In this document: positions 45,783 through 56,300 of the stretch, one piece after another
Numbering within the stretch: position 1 is the stretch's first letter
How the letters are laid out: every line of letters starts with the position of its first letter
Assembly: GCF_033100135.1 (NCBI RefSeq)
Contig: NZ_CP136920.1
Location: 3,963,001-4,027,000 of the forward strand
Origin: Rubellicoccus peritrichatus
Lineage (GTDB): Bacteria > Verrucomicrobiota > Verrucomicrobiia > Opitutales > Cerasicoccaceae
Direction: 5' to 3'
Length of the DNA: 64,000 nucleotides
Notes under the pieces: model-generated
What the model was told of the DNA's origin: nothing
Databases searched by the model: none
The model's input: only the letters and a program-made list of their open reading frames with translations
Program-made: the position numbers and the translations under genes

Positions 45783-46403
45783 TCACAACGGGGCTATCTC
45801 AATTTCCATTTTCTTGCGATTAGCAGAAAAGTCATAAATCTCACAGTATGCTTCACTTGCCTCAGATTTATATGTGAATATGCTTCGAGACAATTTATTT
45901 GCTCTATAAAAAAATACTTTAAATTCATTTTCACTAACAGGACTCACAAACCTGATCCATAAGTTCCATTTCTCTGCTGCTTTTATTATAATCTCATGAT
46001 TTTGACTAATGTCAGTGAGGTAGCATTTCACCATCTCACATCCCTTCTCATTAAAAACACATTCATCTTCAACAATGCTAGGGAATCTCAAATGCTTAAT
46101 TAGATCGATTATATCACTCAGCTTAATTTTCGGCAGATACCAAACTTCTCGATAAGGATTAATTCCATGAGTTCGAATTTCAAAATTCCGCCTGTTTTCA
46201 TATGATTCATCGACCATGGAATGCTGCATATTTCCAAGGAGCAAAACACCACCATCATGGTATACATCCATATAATAATTTTCCAGGAATTCTGCTGATT
46301 CATCGACGCCCATGCTTGTGTTTACGTAACATAGGACATTTGACGACAAAAACTGTGTATCCACCTTACTCCATCCTGGATGCTTTAAAATCTCCTGGTT
46401 CAT
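45783..46403 (-). CDS. Probable immunity protein of the YD-repeat toxin
   Basis: 206 residues, no signal peptide. ATG 46403 overlaps the toxin gene's stop as ATGA (46400-46403). The sequence is rich in aromatic and acidic residues (ENYYMDVYHDGGVLLLGNMQ, REVWYLPKIKLSDIIDLIKH, YCEIYDFSANRKKMEIEIAP) and matches no family I recognise; the size and acidity would fit Imm52-type proteins that go with REase-fold toxins. The immunity call rests on position: small cytoplasmic gene, coupled directly behind a polymorphic toxin tip. Like the tip, it is visibly A+T-richer than the YD core, suggesting both came together by transfer. Confidence 0.65.
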   Translation of the reverse strand: MNQEILKHPGWSKVDTQFLSSNVLCYVNTSMGVDESAEFLENYYMDVYHDGGVLLLGNMQHSMVDESYENRRNFEIRTHGINPYREVWYLPKIKLSDIIDLIKHLRFPSIVEDECVFNEKGCEMVKCYLTDISQNHEIIIKAAEKWNLWIRFVSPVSENEFKVFFYRANKLSRSIFTYKSEASEAYCEIYDFSANRKKMEIEIAPL

Positions 46404-49400
46404 TTCTCATTTTTCCTATAACTCATATATTTTGAAAACACTGGAAAACGCTTAACAGCGCCCAGATAACCTACTATATTATCAAAAATTATTTTATATT
46501 TTATTTTACATCGTTCTGCTATAACTGCCTGAGATGCAAATTGAAGACGCATTTTCTCTATTCTATCAGAAGCAAAATATGGAAGATTATTCCTATTGAG
46601 CCAAGCATGACCAGTTTTAAATTCATAAACAGTTTTGGGGAAAGGAAACGGAGACCCACCATCAAATATTACACCAATATTTTCAGGTGTGTAAACAAAT
46701 ACTTCCTTATTGATTCCTGTTATTTCATTTGCGAAGGCATCGTGAATTTTAGCCCACTTATTGCCTGGTTTCTTCGTTATCCAAGCATAAGAGCATTTAC
46801 AATTTCTTTTGTCCTGATCAGTGCTTGGAATACGAAGTGGGCTTGGCCTTGGTTCAGGGTCAGGTTTTCGTTCAGGCTTAACTTCATTATCAGTTGTAGA
46901 TAAAGGTATGGGGTTCCCTTCAGAATCGAGAGGTACTGGAGGCAACCCAATTCCGACATCAGGAGCTGGGGCAACAGGTGGTCTAGGAACATCAGTATCA
47001 GGCGTAGCTACTTCTACAGCTCCGTAAACTAGAAGCCCAGAAACAGCAATTCCGCCTAAGACTTCAGTAAGCTTAACACCGATTACAATTGGAATCGCTA
47101 TCACAATTCTTCCGTCTGAATCGAAAAACTGAACAGGATTATTCAGCATTGCACTATAGATATTAGTACCGCCAAATTCTCCGAGAGGATCACGGTTTAG
47201 CCACCGCCCAGTTACCGGCTCATAGTAACGATAACCATAATACAGTAACCCCGTTTCTTCGTCCTGATACTTAGTGGCGAAGCGGAAAGACATCTTGTCT
47301 GCCATCGAGCCAGCAGACTTGAGTAATTCAGAAAAAGGCCCGAAGGTGAATTCGACAGCAAATTCACCCAAATCATCTAGATAAACCCTAGCATTGCCAT
47401 TGCCATCAAAAACGGAAAAGCAATACTTCACTCCAAACTCGCGGTTTCCCGAAGATGAGTTCATGAGCAATCCGCCAACGCCACCCGCACCTTGCAAGGT
47501 GCCTGACAAATCCAAGCCCCAAGTGTAGTATTGAGCATCCTTGATTGTAGATTGCGGATCTGCTGGGCCAGCTAGTTTGTACTCCGTGATGAGGTTCCAG
47601 CCATCGTAGACGAAATAGGAGACATAAGAGGTAGTCCAATCATCGGTTCCATTGCCATCATCATCGACGTAGACCTCTTTCTTAAATCGCCGGCCAATCG
47701 AGTCGTAAGCAAACTCCAGCTTTTGCTTGGGAACGCCAGCAGTTACCGCATTTGCGGCAGTGGTCATTTCAATGAGGCGGTTTTCGCCATTCCAAACGTA
47801 ATTCCAGCGGCCGTCGTAGGTGAGGTTGCCGTCAGAATCGTAGGCGGGCTGGACGACAGCAGGAGGAATAAAGAAGGACTCCGAATCGGTTGCAGTGAAA
47901 GGTTCAGGAGTTCCGTCGCCATCGCTGTCGAAGTCACGGTCACCCTGGACTTCAAGGGTTACGTAGTCGTTCGCTGAGAGGTTGTCGTCGTAGAAGGTCC
48001 ATCTGTCGCCGTGGTCGGTGAGCTTGGCGGTAGCGTCTACGCCGTCGAGCTTGGCGGTAACGGTGGCGTCAGTATGTGCCTCCCCTTCTACTCTAAGCGC
48101 CGCCGGGTCTGGATTAGTAATTTGGTAGTATTGGTTGAGCAGCTGACTTTCCGTTTGCGCGGTCGTGGGGCTGGTGGCGTCATTATAGCCCCGAGCACCT
48201 TCCAGCGGTGCACCGAGGTCAGCACTCGTGCGATTGCCAATGTCATCAAAAGCATACTGAAAATCGCGACCCGCGATGGGATTAACCGTATCAGTCGGGT
48301 CGAATTTTTCACCACTGATAACCTGGCCCATATCATCATAGCCATAGTTCCAGTACTGGTCGTTATCGACGGTGAGTTTGGTGCGCTGACTCGCATTATT
48401 GTATTGGTAGGCGTAGTCCTTGGTGATGCTCGCAGCTGTGATAACTCCAGTGCTTAATAAACGGTTCAGTAGATCATAGGTGCGCGTATTCGTCTGAATG
48501 GGTGCTGCACCTCCCGTCTTTTCTGTTGTAACGGTCTCAATCAGCGAACTGTTGTCCACGTAATCATAAGTAAAGACATGCTCGCCATTAGTGATCGTTT
48601 GCAGACGTGATGCATCATCATAGCCATAATCAACTGCATAACTTAAACCACTCGCGGATTGATTTAGATCCAAGCCAGCGAGTCGGTTCAGCTGGTCAAA
48701 ACTGCGACTGATGGTTACCCCCTGCAGCTCGCCGGTTGTATAGCGCTCAGACACCAGGCGCCCGCGATCGTAATACATCTGCCGCGTCCCGGACGCATCC
48801 TCAACGCGTTGAAGTCGGCCCGCACGATCATAGAAATAGCCAATATCGATGGTGTCAGCCTCTTGATAATCAATAATACTCAACTCACCCGCGTGATTGT
48901 AATCGTAAGTGGTGGTGAGCCCCCGCTCCCAGGTGCGCGTTTTCAGACGACCCGACGGGGTGTAATCATATTCAACACCGGTGTCCGACGTATTCGGCGA
49001 GTTGTTATAGCGCTTCTTGTCGAGGAAACCACGGTTTGCATTGTAATCCCAAAAAGTATTCGCCTTGCCTTTATCCGCTTCATTAACAGCATCATAATCC
49101 TGCCAGGTTGTCATCTTGCTCAGGCGGCCCTGATTGTTGTATTCGTAGCCAACGGGATAATTAAAGCCTCCGGTCTGCAAGACGAGTTGCCCACGCTTGT
49201 CATAGCCGGAAGTTACCGTATGGGTGCCGCCTTTTCCATTGGGTGAGGTAACAGCAACAGTCCGCATATCGTTGAAGTCAGAAGCGGCGTCGGTGACGAG
49301 ATCATTGTAAGCGTAAGTAATTTCTATCGCCTCCTTGCCCTCGCCTGTTGCACCAACGTCCGGGTCTGGATCTGCTGTAGTGACGCGGAAAATCCGGTCT

Positions 49401-52400
49401 ACAGCATCATACTCAAATTGGGTTTTGTTTCCATCGCCCGTCCGTGACGAATACTGATACGCCAAGCGACGCCAATCATCATATTCATAATTCACCTGCT
49501 CGCCAGTATTCGCGTTGGACTCGTACTGGAGGAGATTTTGATCGGTAAACTGAGTCAGCACATTACCGTCAGGCAGGAAGGTCTTGACCGTTCGTTGCTG
49601 ATTCACCGGATCGAGCTGAGTAAAGTTCAAGGTCGATACATCATAGGAGACCACACGGGAACCGGATTGATAATCCTGTCCATCATAGGAAACCGCCGTC
49701 AACGCGCGAAAGCTCTCACTAACGAGCTCCTCGCCGTTATCCGTAGCAACATAACTGCGCGAGTAAGCCGAATCACCAAGAATAGAATCCACCCCATAGC
49801 CTGAGTCCTGACGTGTCAGGCGATCGGTACCATCAATGACACCATTGCGGTTCACATCGACTGCGGATTCGCTTAATTGCCCTTCGTCATTGTAGGCATA
49901 GAGTGTCGTGACACCATCCGGATCAGTTTCTTTAACCAGCTGGGAAATTGCATTGTATTCACTGGTCCATTCGACAGTGCCACCGCCATCCTCCGTTGGC
50001 TTAACGACGCGAACACTACGGCCCATCATATCCACATAACTCATAGTCCATTCGCTAGCTGTATTGTCAGCTCCAGCGAATACTTTGGTCCAGGATAAGG
50101 CGGTTCGTTGGTTATTACTTTCATCCGTTATGACGCCGTGCTCATAGAATGATGGATACTCAGACTCCCCAGAACTGGATATCATCGAGCCATCGAGATC
50201 ATAAGTACTCACCGATTCAGCAAGCAAAGCAGCATCAGCACTATCATTAACGAAAACCTCAGTGATCGATTCTGACTTGCCAGTGTCATAATAGGTCTTG
50301 CGGCTGGTTACTGTTTTGCGGCCCAATTCATCCAGCTCATAGAGCACATTTCCTGCAATATCATAGGATCGCTCCGAAATCAGACGTACATTGGCATCGG
50401 CAGGGTCGAGATTATTAAGATCATTCACAGTGCCATAGGCACGGTAAGTATAAGTCTGGCGTCCGGCTGCGTCATATTGGTAAATGATCGTGATGCCATT
50501 TGTTTCAGAGGACGTCATACGATCCAGATCATCGTAAGTATAATTGGTTACCGTGCCGTCAGGACCGATCTGCATTGCCATATTGCAGCAATCGTAGGAA
50601 CGTGAAGTCGTCGTCCCATTGAGATAGGTGGTCGTCTGATAACGCCCTTGATCATCGGGATTGGAATTGACCATGGAATCTATGGTTATACCGGATTCCA
50701 CATCATACGTATCACGAATGAGAAGCCTGCCCTTGTCATCTGTCTGCGTGGTCGTGACCGTGCCCTTACTGATATTAGTATCACTTGAGGGCACACCTGA
50801 CTTAACGGTGGTGGTCAACTCTCCATCGACGATGTCGTATTCATAAAGTACCACTGTGCCATCGGGATTTGATTGCTTCTCAATGCGACCGGCAAAAATT
50901 CCTGAAGCAACCATGGTAGAATGACTCGCGAGATTATCCGGGTTGGACCAAGCGGTTTCCGTCCAGGTGGAGTCGCCAAAAAAGTCTACTGTTTCATAGG
51001 CACTGACATCTGCTTGATACATCGAACGTCGAATTTCGCCATTCACTTCACGAGAAACATCGAAGGAAAGTGAAGTGACATGACGATCGCCGGCACTATC
51101 GTAGATGACTTCTCGATTAACTTTAACGACTGTATTCGTATTCCCCGGACTGAGGAAGCTAATGTTGTCCGCATTATAAGTGCTTTCATAAATGCGAACA
51201 TTATTATTAGACGGCACACTCCCGGAAGTTGGATCATAGCCCGCTGGGCCATTCTTGTATGGTGTGATAACACGCAAGGGAAAACCATTCAAAGCGGCAC
51301 CATCGGCTGTTCCCAAATAATCGTTATAAGTCCAGAAACGGTCGGACTCATCATATTCATATTTTAAAAGCCCGAAACGAGGATCATCAGCCGGCAAGTC
51401 TTCGTAATAGCCATAGTGCATTACTTGCTTATTGACGCCTGACGTCCAGACATTCGATGTGACAAGTTCGTCAAATGGATCATTAAATGGATCGGGTGAA
51501 TATTCATTAAACACCGCCACTTTAGTTGGCTTCCCATAAAGCGGAGCATCCGGAAATACCGTATGCTCGGTAACCGTTTGAGAACCTTTCACGCCATCAA
51601 CAAAAACGGTATTGGCTTCCAAATAGTCCACACCGGCACCAGCTGTTCCATTTGCAGACTGATAAACAAACTCAGTAATCCGTTTATCAGTCTGAAGCTC
51701 TGGATTTTCAATAAGTTCCCAAGTGATATCACTGCTCGTATCCAGGGTGTAGGCTACATGGTTGACCGGCTCCTCATATCCATCGCGAATTTCCTTCACG
51801 TGGAGTTCGTCGCCAATGAGTTCAATTCTAATTTCCTGATAGGGGTTCCCAGTAATTGGAAATTCAGCATAGTCGTTATCTCGCTCCCAAGTAACAGCAT
51901 CCGGGGCATAGAACTTAACTGCAAAACCATTGGTGACCGAGTCCGAATCAATATCAACTAAGTGCAAAGGCTCTATCGTTTGGTTGAAAGGATCGTGATT
52001 TACCTTACCCCCTTCTTCCCCTACCGCAATCTGTAACAACTGAGGGTTCCCAGTACGATCGAGATTCTCAGAGCCCCAAACAAGTATAGCACCTTCACTG
52101 ACCCAATAACGTAAGGCAGCCGGCGTCGCTAGTTCACTAAGCGCCTGATCAAGGGACTCAGACTTAATAATGAGCTGCCCAACTTCCTTTAAGCATGTCT
52201 CACCAAGATCGATTTTAATCTCTGCTCCAAAATCAAACCCCGCATTTAAACAACCATCCTCACAAGCGGTGCAGTCTCCACACTGAACGCCGCCTAAGAA
52301 CTGGGAAACATAAGCAGTGCGAGATATATTACGAAAACCCGTCCCGTCACCAAACACGACTTGTGCATCACGATTGAGCCAATGATCGACAAGGGCTTCA

Positions 52401-53398
52401 TAGCGAATCCGGTAATTAAACTGAGTATAACCACCAAAATCAAATTCGTTGAAAAAGTCATCGGGTATCTCAGCGTAAGTTGCATCGAAATTCGTGTCGT
52501 TAAACATCGTCTCAATAGCATCCCACTGCGCAACGGTTGGAGACGTACTACCGTAAAGTTCATTGGCTTTGTAGAGAATGAGATCACTCAAATAGTAACG
52601 ACGGATCAAATCCTTATAACGCGCGCGAAAATCGTCAGTAAAGAGTGAGTTTGGGTCTAGTAGCTTATCAGGGTCCAGGCGTGTCCAACTTGCATCATTA
52701 TTGGAATCCAATGGCGCATCGCCAATAGCGTTCGGCTTATGCTTGAACCTCATCAATGAATACAAAGAAAACGAATACAAGCTGTCATCGTCCTGATCTA
52801 ACTGGTTAATCGCAGTCCACACATCTAAGGTGTAGTCATCTTTCTGGGCGTAATAAGTCGGGTCGCTTAGATTATCACTGGTCGCATTTGGATCGAAACG
52901 ACGATAAACCAACGCATTGAGATTATTATAAATACGCTGCGCCAAATACTTTACCAGCAGTTCTTCACGCAACTTCCTGGCATCGGGTGCTACTGCAAGG
53001 TCATCAGTATAAAAACAAGCTGGAGGCTCATACAACGTTTTCGTCTTATCAACCCGACTAGGCCATATCACTTGTGTTTCCAGATCCAATGGTAGAACCG
53101 GATAATCATCAGGATCAAACAAAGTCGTTGGGTTACTCGGTGCTCCCACAGGCGTGGTGGTTACCCCTGTTGAATAACGCAAGATGTCATGCCAAGCACG
53201 CATAGCGCCTTCGATATCGAGGGTTTGTGCGCGGGCGCTGACGGCGCTGACCAAAAGGCTCAGAGTAAGGATGAGCGCATACGACCCGTTTTGTAATAGG
53301 CGGAAAAGTTGCATTGCAAGTTTCATGAATAAGTAAAGCAATTGGCGGAAGGTCTTCATTTTGTTCTCGAATAGGAATTTAGTCGGCTCAATCAGCAT
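46400..53398 (-). CDS. YD-repeat (RHS-like) polymorphic toxin with nuclease-like tip
   Basis: 2332 residues from ATG 53398 (coupled to the upstream stop as TGATG); ATG 53359 or 53326 would shorten the segment before the signal-like helix (ALILTLSLLVSAVSARAQ). N-terminal residues about 330-430 have a Cys cluster (GGVQCGDCTACEDGC). Residues about 750-2050 are dozens of YD repeats (TVTNYTYDDLDRMTS, YGYDDASRLQTITNG). The core ends with YRYYEPVTGRWLNRDPLGEF and DSDG at 2096, the RHS shell-closing and self-cleavage motif. Next come a hydrophobic segment (2097-2130), a Pro-rich linker and a 135-residue tip with Asp2246 (VIFDGG), Glu2259 and Lys2261 (VYEFKTGHAW), a PD-(D/E)xK-like nuclease pattern (Tox-REase-5-like). 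Confidence 0.8.
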   Translation of the reverse strand: MLIEPTKFLFENKMKTFRQLLYLFMKLAMQLFRLLQNGSYALILTLSLLVSAVSARAQTLDIEGAMRAWHDILRYSTGVTTTPVGAPSNPTTLFDPDDYPVLPLDLETQVIWPSRVDKTKTLYEPPACFYTDDLAVAPDARKLREELLVKYLAQRIYNNLNALVYRRFDPNATSDNLSDPTYYAQKDDYTLDVWTAINQLDQDDDSLYSFSLYSLMRFKHKPNAIGDAPLDSNNDASWTRLDPDKLLDPNSLFTDDFRARYKDLIRRYYLSDLILYKANELYGSTSPTVAQWDAIETMFNDTNFDATYAEIPDDFFNEFDFGGYTQFNYRIRYEALVDHWLNRDAQVVFGDGTGFRNISRTAYVSQFLGGVQCGDCTACEDGCLNAGFDFGAEIKIDLGETCLKEVGQLIIKSESLDQALSELATPAALRYWVSEGAILVWGSENLDRTGNPQLLQIAVGEEGGKVNHDPFNQTIEPLHLVDIDSDSVTNGFAVKFYAPDAVTWERDNDYAEFPITGNPYQEIRIELIGDELHVKEIRDGYEEPVNHVAYTLDTSSDITWELIENPELQTDKRITEFVYQSANGTAGAGVDYLEANTVFVDGVKGSQTVTEHTVFPDAPLYGKPTKVAVFNEYSPDPFNDPFDELVTSNVWTSGVNKQVMHYGYYEDLPADDPRFGLLKYEYDESDRFWTYNDYLGTADGAALNGFPLRVITPYKNGPAGYDPTSGSVPSNNNVRIYESTYNADNISFLSPGNTNTVVKVNREVIYDSAGDRHVTSLSFDVSREVNGEIRRSMYQADVSAYETVDFFGDSTWTETAWSNPDNLASHSTMVASGIFAGRIEKQSNPDGTVVLYEYDIVDGELTTTVKSGVPSSDTNISKGTVTTTQTDDKGRLLIRDTYDVESGITIDSMVNSNPDDQGRYQTTTYLNGTTTSRSYDCCNMAMQIGPDGTVTNYTYDDLDRMTSSETNGITIIYQYDAAGRQTYTYRAYGTVNDLNNLDPADANVRLISERSYDIAGNVLYELDELGRKTVTSRKTYYDTGKSESITEVFVNDSADAALLAESVSTYDLDGSMISSSGESEYPSFYEHGVITDESNNQRTALSWTKVFAGADNTASEWTMSYVDMMGRSVRVVKPTEDGGGTVEWTSEYNAISQLVKETDPDGVTTLYAYNDEGQLSESAVDVNRNGVIDGTDRLTRQDSGYGVDSILGDSAYSRSYVATDNGEELVSESFRALTAVSYDGQDYQSGSRVVSYDVSTLNFTQLDPVNQQRTVKTFLPDGNVLTQFTDQNLLQYESNANTGEQVNYEYDDWRRLAYQYSSRTGDGNKTQFEYDAVDRIFRVTTADPDPDVGATGEGKEAIEITYAYNDLVTDAASDFNDMRTVAVTSPNGKGGTHTVTSGYDKRGQLVLQTGGFNYPVGYEYNNQGRLSKMTTWQDYDAVNEADKGKANTFWDYNANRGFLDKKRYNNSPNTSDTGVEYDYTPSGRLKTRTWERGLTTTYDYNHAGELSIIDYQEADTIDIGYFYDRAGRLQRVEDASGTRQMYYDRGRLVSERYTTGELQGVTISRSFDQLNRLAGLDLNQSASGLSYAVDYGYDDASRLQTITNGEHVFTYDYVDNSSLIETVTTEKTGGAAPIQTNTRTYDLLNRLLSTGVITAASITKDYAYQYNNASQRTKLTVDNDQYWNYGYDDMGQVISGEKFDPTDTVNPIAGRDFQYAFDDIGNRTSADLGAPLEGARGYNDATSPTTAQTESQLLNQYYQITNPDPAALRVEGEAHTDATVTAKLDGVDATAKLTDHGDRWTFYDDNLSANDYVTLEVQGDRDFDSDGDGTPEPFTATDSESFFIPPAVVQPAYDSDGNLTYDGRWNYVWNGENRLIEMTTAANAVTAGVPKQKLEFAYDSIGRRFKKEVYVDDDGNGTDDWTTSYVSYFVYDGWNLITEYKLAGPADPQSTIKDAQYYTWGLDLSGTLQGAGGVGGLLMNSSSGNREFGVKYCFSVFDGNGNARVYLDDLGEFAVEFTFGPFSELLKSAGSMADKMSFRFATKYQDEETGLLYYGYRYYEPVTGRWLNRDPLGEFGGTNIYSAMLNNPVQFFDSDGRIVIAIPIVIGVKLTEVLGGIAVSGLLVYGAVEVATPDTDVPRPPVAPAPDVGIGLPPVPLDSEGNPIPLSTTDNEVKPERKPDPEPRPSPLRIPSTDQDKRNCKCSYAWITKKPGNKWAKIHDAFANEITGINKEVFVYTPENIGVIFDGGSPFPFPKTVYEFKTGHAWLNRNNLPYFASDRIEKMRLQFASQAVIAERCKIKYKIIFDNIVGYLGAVKRFPVFSKYMSYRKNEK

Positions 53399-56300
53399 CA
53401 GGGACGGCCAGCGGTATGAATACGCAGCTCAACGGGATCAACGCCATCGTGCAGCATTTGATAGGTGATACCGTCACCGTTTGGAGATGCTGCGGTATCC
53501 GTATCGTCATCGGTTGGATCCAGACCGTAGGCAATTTCGAAACCATCGTTGAGGCCATCGTCATCGGAATCGGACTCAGTAAGACTGAGCTGGAATTCAG
53601 GATTGTCATAGCTCAGCGCAAGACGAAGCTCCAAGCCGTCGTTCAAACCGTCGCCATCCGTATCAGCAACGCTGGGAGAAGCGCCCAGCAGCATCTCGGC
53701 CCAATCTTCGATAAGGTCATGATCCGTGTCTGGCGCTGCTAAAACATTCGCATGATGAGAGGAGAGTGGGCGCGGAATCGAGGCGGAGTCCAAGGGGGCG
53801 GTGAAGGCGCCATCTAGGATAGGCGTGAATGCATTCACTTGCGAGCGAGCAGCTTCCGGCGGCGTAAATGGATCAAGCATGCCGTAGGGCAGCTGCGCCA
53901 GAGGATTTGTCGCGGAGGCCATACGCAGGCTACGGCTTGCGTATGCTTCACCAATGTTGCGGCGTAACTTTGGAGAGTAAAAAGACTGCCCATTGTAATA
54001 AAGATCGACCGATTCCAAGTAGGCCCAACCACGCCAGCGATAAGGTTGCTCAGAAACTAATTCCGTCTCGCCAGCAGGGACAGGAATTGGTGCGCCATTC
54101 AGCGCATACTTAAACTGACTGGAAGGTAGCGCTTGCCCAGCGCCAATCACACGGCGGACATTGCCCCAACCATCATATTGATAATATTCAGCAACGCCCG
54201 CATCATTGATCGTGGCCAGACGAGTTGGACCTTCATCGTCTCGTCCAAAAGCAGGAACTCCCGTCGGCGCATGGACATATTGGTGCAGCACTGCCCCAAT
54301 ACTTTGATCAGATAGGATCTCATACGCAGCGAATATACGGGCGCCAATATATAGGTAGGCTTCTCCTCCTTGGAACGTTGCGTTAGAATAGTAGTGTCGC
54401 TCAATAATCCGTCCTAAACAGTCGTAAATAAATTCGTAATAATCATCCCCGAAATGGGCTTCAGTCAATCTACCCGCTTGGTTGTAGACAAGATCAGATG
54501 CGGCGCCGGGCGAAAGGTCGTGCTCAGTAACGTTCCCCAGAGCGATGCTATACCCTGCTTGTTCTAAAATCGGCAGATCACGCACTTCGCGCAAGGTGCT
54601 TTTCGTGGTCAAGTTCCATTCGTCCTGACTCCATTGACCGGTGAGCGGATTGAAAGGCAAACCTATGAGGTCCTCAGGAAGCGAAGCCCTGACAGCAGCA
54701 AATAGCTCCGATTGAAATGAAGCAGGCGCCGCATCGTTCATAGACCATTCGCAATTGAAGACAACGTTGCCAAAGCCAATGTAATTTTCCGCCGTTGGCT
54801 TACCAGACACATCGCGCGAATACATATACTCCGACAACGCCGAGCTCTGGGCATCCTGGAAGGCAACGCTGATTAAGCGCCCGTAGAGGTCATTCGAGAA
54901 CTCCTGGGTTTCGCCAGTGGGGTACGCCAAGGTGACGCCACCACTTGCGACATCATCATAGCTATAGTCAATGGCGCCGGCTAGAGCGGTGTCATCAATC
55001 GAGCTTACACGCCCACCAACATAAACATAGTCAATGGTCCGGGCGATATCGCCATTTGCAATCGAGAGATCGCTTTCATCGATTTCTAATTTGGTCAGCC
55101 TACCTATTTCATCATAGGTGAAACGGCAGAACTGCCCTACATTCGTTTGCTGATAGTAGCGCACGCGACCTTGTTGATCGTATTTCCAGACGAATGTATC
55201 GGCGGCCGCAGAAAACGTAACCTGGGGCAGCGTATCTGCTCCGTCTACGTAGGTTCCATAAGTAAGCGAAACAGCTTCGTCGTCGGGATAGGTGACATTT
55301 GCCAAATAGCCAGCTTCATTATAGGCATACTCTATTTTAGCCCCACTGGCGTCACCCTGGTCCTTAACCTCAAGAGAGAATAACTCGCCGAAAGGAGAAA
55401 ACTGATAGTGCAGCTCTAGCTCGCCCAAGGTTTCAGAATGCAGAAAACCGCGCGCGTCGTATAGGCTGGTCAACTCAGCGCCAAACGCAGTGGAAACAAT
55501 CGCATCCAGTCGGTTTCGGCCAACGCTCACCTCAATTGCCTCAACATCATCGCCACTGACTTCTTTGAGGCGCGCTGATTCGTCGATCATCATTTCAAAC
55601 TCACTCGATAGAAACGCCCCCGACACCAAGGCTTCATATTTTTCCAATAGACCAACCGCATTATTTATTGTGGTTTCTTCAAAGCTACTAGGCGAAATAC
55701 GATGTGTTAACTGCCCCAAGGCATTGAATGTGAGTTTCGAGGCGCCATTAACAAAATCGGGCTCGATACGATTAATTCGGCCAGCCGCATCGTAATCCAA
55801 GGCGATTGTTCGACCAGCACGATCCATCAATGAATTCAGATGTGCGCTGGAATCTTCATTAGTCGTAAAACTGGATATAAGTTCCGCAACCGTGGCGCCG
55901 CTATTTTTGTCCACAAACTGACGCTCAAAACCACTGAGGGAAATCTCCGGGACGGGCGCGTACGCCGCGCGAAGCGTTTGAAGGTCATCCAAATCAGATT
56001 CAACGAATGCGCCCGCATCCCATTGGACATTGTCCAGCTGACGAACGCTGTTATAGGTTAAGACAAAAGATTCCCCCCGATTATTCGCCAATTCAAGAAG
56101 CCGCCCTTCCGCATCAATCGTGTATTGTTCGGCAACGTTGGCGGGAACGCTCCACCAAGATGCCGGGGCAGCAGTAGCACTTGCGTACGGAATGGATTGA
56201 TAGACCGTAACGTTACCTGAATTATCAACGGAATGAAAATGCACATAGGCGTTATTGCCATCAGCAAGTGGATACGTGATACGATCCATCTGGCGGTCGC

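Noticed and set aside
48011-48457. 148-codon plus-strand frame and similar ones in 47-59 kb
   Set aside because: They mirror the YD repeats of the minus-strand genes and are Val/Ile/Gly-rich antisense artefacts.
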